Assembly: GCA_016490725.1 (NCBI GenBank)
Contig: JAEMHR010000106.1
Coordinates: 1 to 64,000, forward strand
Direction: 5' to 3'
From: Amphichorda felina
Taxonomy: Eukaryota > Ascomycota > Sordariomycetes > Hypocreales > Bionectriaceae
Length of the DNA stretch: 64,000 nucleotides
Positions 21,908 through 32,048 of the stretch are shown one piece after another. Position numbers and translations under genes: made by a program. The number at the start of each line of letters is the position of its first letter. Positions within the stretch are counted from its first letter, which is position 1. Under the pieces are notes generated by a model. That model did not search any database. It was not told the DNA's origin and saw only the letters and a program-made list of their open reading frames with translations.

Positions 21908-24515
21908 TCATCGCTTCTTCTTCTGGGCAATCCTCTTCTGCGCCCGCAGCTCCTTCTTCATCCTTGGGTCCACAATGCGGTAGCGCCCCTTGACACCCTG
22001 CGGTCGACCCTTGACACCCCTGTGCACGCCCCGGGCCACAACCAACTTAGCCGGCTGCGATGGCTTCTTTTTCGCGGCCTTGTTCAGCAGTTTGGTGATA
22101 CTGTCTGCCTTCTCCTTCTCCGTCATGCCCTCGTCGTTGGCCAGCATGTCTGACTTCTTCTTCAGCTTCTCTAGCTTCTGAGCTGCCTTAAACTTCTTCC
22201 GGGCCTTGGCTTCCCGGACCTTCTTGATGGGGCGAGCATTGTACGCCCGCATCTTCTCCTGGATCGCCTTGGCAGCAGCCTTGGTGATCGGCTTCTGGGC
22301 TTTGTCGTGCCTGACCTCGTCATCCAGGAACCAATCGGGCAACCCGTCGCGGTCACGGAACGCTCGCTTGTTGAATGCGTCGTCGATGGCATCGTGAGTT
22401 GTCTTTTGTCCCGTTGCGAGCTGGTGGGCCAACGTCATTGCCTCAGCAGTGATGATGTCGATGTCTAGAAGGATGTCAGCACGTCTTCTCCAAGATTTGA
22501 CCCAACATTTGGAGCTTACCTGGCTTCCCGTCAGCTCCCTTCTCCAAGTGTTGCTCCCAATCATCTTCATCTTTGGAGCGCTTGACTACTTCGAACTGGC
22601 GGTTCTCGTCGTCAGAATCAGATTCGTCCATCGTGTGATCCACAGAACTCTTTTTCTTCCCAAGTTGGCTTTGAGCTTCTCTCGAAGACTCCTTCACGTT
22701 GGTCTTTTCAGCTACCGGCTTGCTTTCGGCTGGTTTCGGGAGGGCGATGCCCTTGAATATATCTTGGTTGAAGAATGCAGCAGCTCTCTTCGAGAGACCC
22801 CCCTCAGTCACCGGCGCGCCGTCTAGGTCACGAATTAGCCCGTTGCTTTGAGGGCCCTCTTCATCGTCGCTATCAGATTCCCCGTTCTCTTCTTCCCAAT
22901 CACTAGAGTCGCTCTCCTCAGCTTGTTCGCTGACAGAAAGACCCTCCCATTCTTCGTCATTGTGCTCCTCCTTTGCTTTCTTGGCGCGGTACTTTGCGTC
23001 GGCCTCGGACTTGCGCTCCTGGTATTGGGAATACATGGACTCGAGTTCGCCCTCAAGGCGATCGCCGTCGTCATCGCTCTCGTCGTCAGACTCTGGTGAA
23101 GAACCAAGGCCGCTGTCCTTCTCTTTCTTCTCGGCAGAGGTTGGCAGGATGGACATTCTCCCCTTGGCCAATCGCTTCAGGCCGTCCGTCTTATCAATTT
23201 TCTTAAGAGAGAACATGGACCCTTCGCCCATTGGGCCCGACTCTTCCATGCCAATGTCCATTGGGGCGACCATATTCAGTTGCATCCGCACAATTTCGCG
23301 CTGTTTGCGCTCATTCTCTCGTCGCTTCTCTCTTTTTCTCTTGGCGCTCTCCTTGTCCTTCAGCGCCTGCAACTCCTCTTGGGTTTTGAGCTCCTCGTCC
23401 ATGGACTCCACCTCGGCCACTTCTTCGGCGCCCTCTTCTTCATCCTTTGAATCCTTCTTCGTACTGAATCCAAAGATTTCTCTCACTCTCAGGCGCCATT
23501 TTAACAGGAGCTTGAAATCTCTCCGTCCCAGAACCTTCAGATCTTGGCAGCAGTTACGGATTTCTTGGGTAGTTTCGGGGAGCTTATCCAATGCCGCAAG
23601 CGCAACATCGCCGTTTGGCGGTTGCTGGAACGTAAGCTTATTGTAACCTCCCAAGATAGCGATCGGGTCAGTCGTTTGAATGAACTCGCTCGCTGTGATT
23701 TCCTTGTACAGGATGTAATCGCCCTCATCGTAACCGTCTCGTTTGCGCTTCTTGACTTCTGGGTTGAAGACCTTGGCCTCGTTGTTCGGGGTAGCGCCTG
23801 AAAGTTCCGCGAAAACCGACTTGGGGTCCAAAAATCGAGGGTCAATCTTCTTAGGGGCCTTGTAGCCCCGGCAGACAACGAAAATTTCGGCCGAGACGTT
23901 TCGAGATGACGGGGGCTTGGTCGCTTCTACTTTATTGAAAAGCTGGTTGAAGACCCAAAGCAAAGAATTGTAGTCCTTAGATCTGAACACCTTGGTGACA
24001 AAGGTGCCCCCTTCGACGAGAAACTCGGTCGCCAGCTTTAGAGATTGTAGGGCGAGTTCTGCCTGGTTGAAAGAGTCCTGCACCCAGGCGGTACCAACAT
24101 TCGGCGCACCATCGTGTAGGACGGTATCAGCCTTCCAAGTTTTGAAGTGCTGTCGGATCGTCGCTCGGCATTTGTCGGTGGTGATATCGCTCTGAAAGGT
24201 GATGACCCGAGGAATCGGTTTAATCGGGGCCAAATCTACACCGACAATGAGACTGCCCACGGGCATGACCTCGGCGGCAACTTGGGACCATGACTATCCA
24301 TGTATTTAGCAGATGTCTCAACGTAGTCATAGGTTCGGGGAACTCACTCCGGGCGCAGCACAAAGATCCAACAGGACCTTGCTCTTCTCCAAGAAGCCAT
24401 ACTTCTTGTTCAATTGGATGAGCTTGAAAGCAGCTCGGGCTCTGTAGCCCTTCTCCTTTGCAAGCTTGTACCACTTATCCAAGCGGCCCTTGCCATGCTT
24501 CTTCTGGATCGCCAT
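21908..24515 (-). CDS. SPB1: rRNA 2'-O-methyltransferase SPB1
   Basis: The exons are 24515-24348, 24293-22520 and 22464-21908 (introns of 54 and 55 nt), giving about 832 residues against 841 for yeast Spb1. The N-terminal FtsJ/RrmJ methyltransferase domain has the catalytic Lys in RARAAFKLIQLNKKYG, motif I LLDLCAAPGSWSQVA (formed across the first intron), LHDGAPNVG with the catalytic Asp, GGTFVTKVFRSKDY and a final Glu in SAEIFVVCRGY. The middle is charged and coiled, with long acidic tracts. The C-terminal Spb1 domain is rich in Lys/Arg and ends in basic residues. Spb1 acts in the nucleolus on pre-60S particles, methylating the 25S rRNA A-loop guanosine. The promoter is shared with MGM1 and contains a MITE. 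Confidence 0.95.
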
Positions 24516-25167
24516 AGCGGCGAGATGCAATTCGGGTTCCTAGACGAAGTTATGGTACGAACCTTCACAGCGATCGCCCCGCGACGAACTCCAAAAAATT
24601 TCCGGGCAACTTTTTTGACTGATAGGCACCATCACGTGCTGATAGCGGCCAGACCCACCGCCGAGAGTACTCGTACCTCCTGGTACCTTACGTACTAGTG
24701 GTACTTAGTACTGTATCCGTACCAGTACGTACTTACGCGGGCGACCCCCGTTTTTTGGAGATAGTTAAAAAGCGTAGACAGGCTCTCTAAAGGGTATTGA
24801 GATCTTTCCTGACTGCCTAAAAGATTTCGGTTGCTCTAGAAGGAATCTATGCTCTGTCGAGAGCCTATCTAGCACCTTCCGCCGTCTCCAAAAACGGGGG
24901 TCGCCCGCGTAAGTAGGTACTGTATACTAGGTACTACGTACTAACGTACCTCTTAAGCCACCGTGCTCCACCCTCAACGGTGTCATTAAACCCCGGAGCC
25001 GACCTAGGTACTCTGTAGTAGTAATCTGTATTACCATATGCAATGACCTCAGATCAACCCACGCTGCATGCCACAACTCAACCAGCGTGACCGTCGTGCA
25101 GCCGAGGCCTTGTGACGGCTACGCAAAATCATCGCAGCTCGCAACATCTATCGAACCATCCGCCACG
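24516..25167. promoter_or_regulatory. Divergent SPB1/MGM1 promoter with MITE insertion
   Basis: The 652 bp between two divergent start codons must serve both genes. An AAAAAATTT stretch at 24593-24601 lies 78 bp before the SPB1 ATG and resembles the RRPE element of yeast ribosome-biogenesis genes. A MITE copy fills about 28% of the region, and TAC/GTA-rich repeats flank it. Confidence 0.6.
24732..24913 (-). mobile_element. MITE copy 4 (182 bp) in the SPB1/MGM1 promoter
   Basis: The terminal repeats CTTACGCGGGCGACCCCCG and CGGGGGTCGCCCGCGTAAG are intact and TA dinucleotides flank both ends. The internal sequence matches copy 1 in reverse orientation with few differences. With copy 1 it is the least altered member of the family here. 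Confidence 0.85.
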
Positions 25168-28037
25168 ATGAGTGGGCGAGTCCTCGCCGCCGGCATGCGA
25201 CCGACAACGCGACGCGCCTTCGCCCACACCATCCGGCACATCCACCGATTCCCAACCGGTGGACTGCTGCGCGCCGATGCGGCGATCAGAGCGACCCGGA
25301 GACGCATGTGGTTCGGTAACAATGCTTTTCACAATGCTGTAGCCGTTCGCAATGCGTCATTTGCCCGCTTCTTGCCCAAGCTCGTGGTCAAGTTCGCTAG
25401 GATACCGGCCATGTTTGGAGCTTTCACTGTGGCCGCGTTCACGTGGGTTCAGTATCAAGCGAACCGTACGAACCCCCTCAGTCCAGCTGGAAACTGTGCT
25501 AATAAGATTTCTAGAGGCTGGAACTTACGCGATCAACGTCTTTAACTCTACAAAGGACACTGTGACGGGCACCTTATCCAGTCTATACGATGGCGCGATA
25601 GACGTCGCTGAACAGACACGCCAGGGCTGGGAAGTCACGAAAGACCAAGTGGAGGTCCCGGACTGGGTCAAGAAGGTTCTACGACTACATGAAGAAATTG
25701 GAACCGGGGGTTCCGGCCCTGAAGGCGACGGTGATCCAAAGCAAAGCAAAGTCGGTATCGCGGTTGCTGCCGGTGCTACCGCTGCTGCCTATGGCTACGA
25801 AAATTCGGAAGATGAGGACCCTATGGACACGGAAGAGGTCGCAAAGGATGACCAGATGATGGTGCTGACAAAAAAGATGATTGAGATTCGGGCCATTCTT
25901 CAGAGAGTCGGTCAATCAGATACTCTGACTCTCCCATCTATCGTCGTCATTGGTTCCCAATCATCCGGCAAGAGCTCCGTATTAGAGGCCATCGTTGGCC
26001 ACGAGTTTCTTCCCAAAGGCTCCAATATGGTCACCCGGAGACCAATCGAGTTGACGCTGGTCAACACCCCGGGATCCAAGGAGGAATACGGCGAGTTCCC
26101 CGATTTGGGGCTCAGGCGCATTACCGACTTCTCCTCAATACAAAGAACTCTCACAGAGCTCAACCTTGCTGTTCCCGACAGCGAATGCGTATCCGACGAC
26201 CCCATCCATCTCACCGTCTACTCGGCAAATGTCCCTGATCTTTCTTTGATTGATCTCCCTGGGTATATTCAGGTGGTAGGCCAGAACCAGCCGCTCCAGC
26301 TCAAGCAAAAGATTGCCGAGCTTTGCGACAAGTACATCCAGCCCCCGAATGTTATCCTTGCCATCTCGGCCGCTGATGTGGATCTCGCAAACTCCACGGC
26401 ACTGAGGGCGTCACGAAGGGTCGACCCGAGGGGCGAGCGAACCATTGGTGTCGTAACCAAGATGGATCTTGTCGACGCCCGGCGAGGTGCCTCCATCCTG
26501 AACGACAAGCAATACCCTTTAAGACTCGGCTACGTCGGCGTGGTATCGAAAGCGCCTCAGTCTCAGGGGCTGTTCAAGATGGGCCACGCCAACTTGTTAT
26601 CCACAATCGTTAAGCAGGAAAACGCCTTCTTCTCCTCCCATCCCCTAGAGTTCGGATCCGATTCCGGTGTTGATGTCGGAACGACCACACTTCGGAGGAA
26701 GCTGATGCACGTTCTGGAACAAACAATGTCCGCGAGCCTGCAAACTACTAGTGATGCCATTAAGCAGGAGCTAGAGGAGGCGACCTACGAGTTCAAAGTT
26801 CAGTACAATGATCGTCCGCTATCAGCTGAATCCTATCTCGCCGAGAGCCTTGATGCTTTCAAACACTCCTTCAAGCAGTTCACGGAAGAGTTTGGTCGCC
26901 CACAAATGCACGAGCTGCTTAAAAATGAGCTTGACCAGAAGGTCCTCGATCTGTTAGCAGCTAGGTACTGGAACAAGCCTATTGAGGGCCTCTCAGCTAC
27001 CAGACCCGACCCTGACAATATTGCCAACCTACCCAAGGCTGATCCCGCATCTGTGTACTGGCATCGGCAACTTGATGCCTCTACCTCATCTCTAACTAAG
27101 CTAGGTGTTGGGCGACTAGCTACTACAGTTGTCGCATCCTCAATCCAGGCTCATATCGATAAACTAGTAGGACAGTCGTGCTTTTCGTCGCATCCCTTCG
27201 CACGAGACGCAATCGCGGAAGCCACGTCAACCATTCTTAACGAAAGGTATTACAGCACCAGTGACCAGGTTGAGAACTGCATCAAGCCTTACAAATTTGA
27301 AATCGATATCGAAGACAGAGAATGGGCACGGGGCCGGGAGCATGTGCAGGGTGTGTTGAAAAAAGAACTCAAAGATTGCGAGTCTGCTCTGGCCGGTCTC
27401 GAATCTGATGTCGGTGGACGGAGAAAGCTAAAGGAGGTTATGGCCTTTGTCGACAAGGCACGAAAGGGGGATATCATAGTCGAAGGTGATGGACGAAGCG
27501 GCGCCGGGGGATTCAGTGCCTCATTACTCACCCGAGGTAAGCTTTATATCCCAGCATATCCCAAGAGTTCCGATAGCTAACTTTACTGCAGGCCGCGAAG
27601 CCGTGTTTCTCCGCGAGAGGGCCGAGATCATCAAGATGCGGTTAATGGCCATCAGGTCTAAACAATGTGCCAGTCTCAAGAACAAGTATTACTGCCCGGA
27701 AGTCTTCCTTGATGCCGCTGCTTCAAAGCTCGCGTCTACGGCCGTCCTATTCCTCAACGTGGAGCTGCTCTCCGAGTTCTACTACAACTTCCCCCGCGAA
27801 CTGGACCTTCGTCTAGGCCGCCATCTCTCTGAGTCCGAGGTTGAGAGGTTCGCCAAGGAGGATCCCAAGATCCGTCAGCATCTTGAAGTGATTCGCAGGA
27901 AAGAACTTCTTGAGCTCGTTCTTGAAAAGATGGAGAGCCTCAAGCAGTTGGAGGGCAGGGACCGGGACCGAGAGCGGCGCGGGGTTAGTGGCAAACGCGA
28001 GAACGAAAGGGGGCGTGGCCGGTGGGGTTTGTTTTGA
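25168..28037 (+). CDS. MGM1: Mitochondrial inner-membrane dynamin GTPase MGM1 (OPA1 homologue)
   Basis: The exons are 25168-25465, 25515-27536 and 27592-28037 (introns of 49 and 55 nt), giving about 921 residues. The Arg-rich N-terminus is a mitochondrial presequence. A first hydrophobic segment (around 73-98, ending AFTWVQYQAN) anchors the long form. A second weakly hydrophobic stretch (VGIAVAAGATAAAYGY) before an acidic patch fits the rhomboid cleavage region that yields the short form. GTPase motifs are G1 GSQSSGKSSVLE at about 246, G3 DLPGY at about 346 and G4 TKMD at about 414. Middle and assembly regions follow, with a paddle/GED-like C-terminus. MGM1 mediates inner-membrane fusion and cristae shape. 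The ATG context CCACGATGA is good, and the 49-nt first intron has a clear GCTAATA branch site. Confidence 0.95.
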
Positions 28038-28400
28038 ACACATTGGCGAGATCCGGGCTGTCATACGAGATATGAGGATACGGCGTTTGTGGTTGTCGGT
28101 TCTGTGCAATAATTTCCCTCCCGAGCGGCTGGAAGAAGGTTCGGATCATTCTTCTTGGCAAGATGCCAAAGTTTTATTTCTCTTCTTGGTCATATCAAAT
28201 GCGTATAGATACACTTGTACAGATGAGGATACCCTGCTCAAGTTGAACATTATTCCAATATCAATTCATATAGGCTCAGGCGTAGTGTATCAGGAAGCGA
28301 CTAGCATGAAAATGTCCAAATGCTCAAATGTGCTCATTGTGTATATCAAGGCCGTCTCACAATCCTGCTTAACGTATGCTAAAAGAAAACCAATATATGT
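28038..28400. other. Convergent spacer MGM1 / ZRG17
   Basis: AT-richer 3' flanking sequence of both genes. No further feature is seen. Confidence 0.6.
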
Positions 28401-29809
28401 TCATGAAACTGTGTCAGTGCTTGTTTGGAGTGTGACCTCCCAGCGGACATTTCCGCCAGTGCCGTAACCTTCACCCAGGCGATTCTGTATGAGAGACGAA
28501 ATCCGGTTGCGTAGCTTTCCAAGTGATGTTTCGTCGTAGCTCTTATCCACGCTTAATTTGAGATTTGCCATGCACAAGCCATAATGGACTTGCCAGAACT
28601 GTGCGTCATCCACGCGCGTAACGCTCGTGTCTGACTCAATTTCTCGTAACACAGAAGTGACCCCTGTGTTCCCTCCATGCCCACCATATGACATGAGAAG
28701 CATGAGACCTTGAGCGACCGCCAGACGCATACCCAATGCGAACATGGCCACCGCAATAATGGCACATATAAGTCGGTCTAGCCACGTATAGAGCGATATG
28801 GATAGCATGGGGAGCAAGGCAATCAGTGCCGAGAAGAAGATGGTTAGAAAATGAAAAGGGTTGGAGAGAATGCTCGGGAGTGCTGCCAGGTACGAGACAC
28901 GCATGAGCTTGGCGATCCGCGCATGATTCTTCAATCCGTAGGCCGAGACAACGCTGGTGGCAATGGCTGCCAACGCCGCTAGATTAATCGATCCGGCAGA
29001 GGTGTGGCTATGGGCATGCTCATGGTGTGACTCGTGATGGCCCATCGACTCCAGAAAGTGTTTCAGATTGTGCGAAACAAGGTCAAATCCGCCGAAGAGG
29101 AGGAAGACTGACATGGCAAATCCAGCCAGGACCTCAGACCTCTCCAACCCGAACGGGTGCCTGATGCTGCTCCGCCTCCAGACTTCAAAGTTTCCCAACA
29201 CATCAACAGCAACGCAGACCGCGGCGCTGCCAGCATCGAAGAAGACGAGATGGGATAAGGCCATCATGGCCATTGACCCTTCTGACTTGAAGAAGATATA
29301 TGTGGCCACTGCCAGATGGCATAGACTCCAGTACAGGCGCGTACGCTGGTCTTTGTGCATGCTCTTCCAAGCTTCCTTCATGGTCGGTATGGGTAGAGAT
29401 GCCGGTAGGACGGGAGGTGGTCGAGGAGGTGGTTCCTGGAAGATCTGATGCTGCGTCGAGATGCTACTATGCTTGTATCTGTGACCACGGCGCTGGCCTA
29501 TATTCTGCATGCGCATGTCAGAAAACTGAAGCAGAGGAAGTTGAGCCAACTACATACCGACTTCACTGGAGCCGTGGATATCACCTGCGTCTGGAAGTTG
29601 AAGGGGCTTGGGGCGGCCTGGGCCATAGGTGCCCCATCGCCAATATCCTCGTCGGCTGTCATAGCGGGAGGGGGGGCGAGGAAATCGCTTCGCGGAATAT
29701 TGTGCGTAAGAGACCCTGTGAACGAGGGTGAGGAGGTATCTTCGATCACAAGAATCGGGGGCGGGGTGTTGGTGGAATCTGGACGAGAGCGCAAGACAGG
29801 AGGATCCAT
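28401..29809 (-). CDS. ZRG17: Zrg17-type cation diffusion facilitator (zinc transporter subunit)
   Basis: The exons are 29809-29558 and 29504-28401 (53-nt intron, GTATGT to TGCAG), giving about 451 residues. The N-terminal 130 residues are Pro-rich and cytosolic. Then comes a CDF-like membrane domain with about six helices, including YWSLCHLAVATYIFF, the conserved cytosolic loop HPFGLERSEVLAGFA, and SVFLLFGGFDLVSHNL. A His-rich loop (HHESHHEHAHSH) lies between helices, and a soluble C-terminal domain follows. In yeasts Zrg17 pairs with another CDF protein (Msc2, or Cis4 in fission yeast) to move zinc into the ER/Golgi. The zinc-site HxxxD pairs of transporting CDFs are not intact here (HLVFFD in one helix, NPFHFLT in the other), as expected for an auxiliary subunit. 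Confidence 0.85.
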
Positions 29810-30531
29810 ATGCTAAGCAGGTTGTCTCTGACACTTCGAAACTTGACGATGAGATACAATCACGGGTGCAGTCTGGTCCACGCCTCGCAGCTGGAGACAA
29901 AGAATCCAGCTGGCGCGAAGCAATTGCAATCTGGAGAGTAGAGGTTGTTGCGCGGAAGTTAGGTGCTACGAGTACGTATCGTGGCCGGTCGTGGTGGAGA
30001 TGCTAGACAGAGCCTAGGTGGTCAAGCCCGTCAAGCCCGTCAAACTGCCCACGACCACCCCTGACGCCGGACGGAAGGTGCGCCACAACCACTTGACCAC
30101 CCCAGAGCTTCACACCCAGACCCACCTCGGTGGTTTGACTACCTTACATCACCGACTACCTCGCACGCTACCCCATACGCAATACACCAGCTGCTACCTC
30201 TCGCCCTCAGGGGTTGAGCAATTGTTTTTCATCCATCTTTCCGCTCCCACCCCAAACACCACATTGTAATTTATTGTATGAAATACTGGCGCCTGCTATT
30301 ACTACCAAAAGCCCGTTCCACCTAACTCTGATGACAGTGGAACTTGGCGGCCTTGGCGATGTGGCTATGTGCTCGCCCAACCACGATTCCTTGTCCCGCT
30401 AAGATACGAGTACAACAAGCAACCAACGCTACTCGTACAGGGTGAGAGCTTGGCTTACCGGTGCCTGCCCGTGGAATACGAGTCAAAGGGCCTCCGGCTT
30501 AGCGAGAGGCCTCTCCCGAACGTCCCGTCGC
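29810..30531. other. Divergent promoter region (ZRG17 / two-helix membrane protein)
   Basis: Both genes read outward from this stretch. A CAG followed by GGTGAGAG near 30439 may be a splice donor in the leader of the plus-strand gene, but I cannot identify the matching acceptor. Nothing else is supported. Confidence 0.5.
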
Positions 30532-31479
30532 ATGAGCTCCACCACCGGGGGGTTGCTCTCAAGGCTCCCTTTCATAAAGACGTCCTCCGATGGCTCCAAG
30601 ATGTACCAGGACCACGATGATGACCCTCCCGCGCCTGCTGCAGCTTCACGCGCTATTGCGACCGCGGTTCATAAACACCACAAAACACGACGGCGCAGGG
30701 GATCGCTAAGGAAGGTTGCACTGCTTGGCAAGGGAGCACAACGCGACCGACGCGATAGCAGTCCGCTGACATTGGACACGTCGATTGCCATTGCCGCAGG
30801 TTCCGAGTCCATAGAAGGAACACCAAAACCCATGGCTCAATGCGATGGCCTTGGTCTCAGCGCCACCGACCTGACGCCGCGACCGTCCACGGCGCAACAA
30901 GCCACTGAGATCAGTCTGACGGACTCATCCGTTTCTCCAGCCAGTGGCCCGCCAACCATTGAGCCTCTCGAACGAGAATCCTCGACAGTATATAACTCGA
31001 CGACCGACGAAGACGAGATGATTCAGCTCCCGCAGAGCTCCGGTACCATGCACTCAGGCATGCCGATGCCTCCAAGCGCAGAATCATACTTTGATAAAAT
31101 AGTCTCTACACGACGCCGACGGTCCTTCCACCAAGTAAAGTCGCCACTTTCCTACAACGGTCTGTCTACAACACCATTACAACCACCAGATTCAGACTGG
31201 GACTATTCCGAGACGGAATGGTGGGGGTGGGTAGTACTGATAGCGACGTGGGTTGTCTTCGTCATTGGCATGGGCTCGTGTCTGGGCGTCTGGAGTTGGG
31301 CATGGGACGTTGGCAAAACCCCGTACGCGCCACCAGAGCTTGAGGACGACCCAACTCTCCCCATCGTGGGCTACTACCCGTCGTTGATAATATTGACGTG
31401 TGTCATGGCATGGGTTTGGGTTGTGGTGGCATGGGTTGGGATGAAGTACTTCCGGCATGCAAAAATTAGCGGTGACTGA
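30532..31479 (+). CDS. Conserved fungal membrane protein, two C-terminal helices, function unknown
   Basis: This is a single exon of 315 residues if started at MSSTTGGLLSRLPF. The frame is open upstream to a GTG but has no earlier ATG. The first 220 residues are Ser/Thr/Pro-rich with a basic patch (HHKTRRRRGSLRKVALLGKG). The C-terminal 90 residues are hydrophobic and Trp-rich. ETEWWGWVVLIATWVVFVIG begins helix one, a loop reads WDVGKTPYAPPELEDDPTLP, and YYPSLIILTCVMAWVWVVVA forms helix two, ending in a short basic tail. I recognise the C-terminal block as conserved in filamentous ascomycetes but know no assigned function. The helical pair suggests a small integral membrane protein with a long cytosolic N-terminus. 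Confidence 0.75.
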   Translation: MSSTTGGLLSRLPFIKTSSDGSKMYQDHDDDPPAPAAASRAIATAVHKHHKTRRRRGSLRKVALLGKGAQRDRRDSSPLTLDTSIAIAAGSESIEGTPKPMAQCDGLGLSATDLTPRPSTAQQATEISLTDSSVSPASGPPTIEPLERESSTVYNSTTDEDEMIQLPQSSGTMHSGMPMPPSAESYFDKIVSTRRRRSFHQVKSPLSYNGLSTTPLQPPDSDWDYSETEWWGWVVLIATWVVFVIGMGSCLGVWSWAWDVGKTPYAPPELEDDPTLPIVGYYPSLIILTCVMAWVWVVVAWVGMKYFRHAKISGD

Positions 31480-31964
31480 TTAACGTCTTTCATACGGGCC
31501 TGTTAGACATATTAGAAGACCTGTCTTGGCCAAAAAGAAAGAAAGAAAAATAAAAGCCGAAGATCACGGCAAGCTCGTCCCAAGTCTGTGCTACAGCAAT
31601 CTAGCTAGCTTTGCTTGCGCATTTTCTGGAGTTCAAGAAAGACAGATGCTATTAGTCAAACTTCACTGCCAAGTGCCGTGCCTCGACCAGGGTGTTTGAT
31701 GACAAAAACTAATACTACTAGTACTAATCTGTACTCCGTACGTACCTCACTACTATTCGTACCTAATAACACTATACCGTACTAAACGCCGAGGCCACAG
31801 TGGTCTTCCTAGATCACTAAACGCCTCGAGTGATGCCTGTTGACGACGTAAAAATAACATCGCCAATAATATTTGTGATAGGTACTAGTCATGTGAAAAT
31901 ACGTGGTAAGTTTGTCTAATTTTTTTTAAAGGGGGATGGATTATATAAGCACAAAAAATTAAAT
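31480..31964. other. Spacer before tRNA-Asn
   Basis: AT-rich flank with TACTAGTACTAATC-type motifs. A run of six T on the minus strand around 31953-31958 is the likely RNA polymerase III terminator of the tRNA gene. No protein gene is seen. Confidence 0.6.
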
Positions 31965-32048
31965 CTCCCCCGGACAGGATCGAACTGTCGATCTTCCGGT
32001 TGCAAACAAGTAACAGCCGGACGCCTTAGCCAGCTGGGCCACGGAGGA
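31965..32048 (-). tRNA. tRNA-Asn (GTT) with 10-nt intron
   Basis: Read on the minus strand, the acceptor arms TCCTCCG and CGGGGGA pair over seven positions (one G-T). The D arm holds CAGCTGGCTAAGG, and the T arm contains GTTCGATCC between GACA and TGTC. The anticodon stem TCCGG pairs with CCGGA. The 17-nt segment between them is the 7-nt loop CTGTTAA (anticodon GTT) with a 10-nt intron CTTGTTTGCA (32010-32001) at the canonical position after base 37. The mature length is 74 nt without CCA. A T6 tract lies just downstream. Confidence 0.9.

Noticed and set aside
32001..32008. Possible TGC or GCA anticodon (Ala or Cys) in the tRNA at 32 kb
   Set aside because: Those bases belong to the 10-nt insert. 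Only GTT sits in a proper 7-nt loop with the canonical intron position, and the body matches tRNA-Asn.
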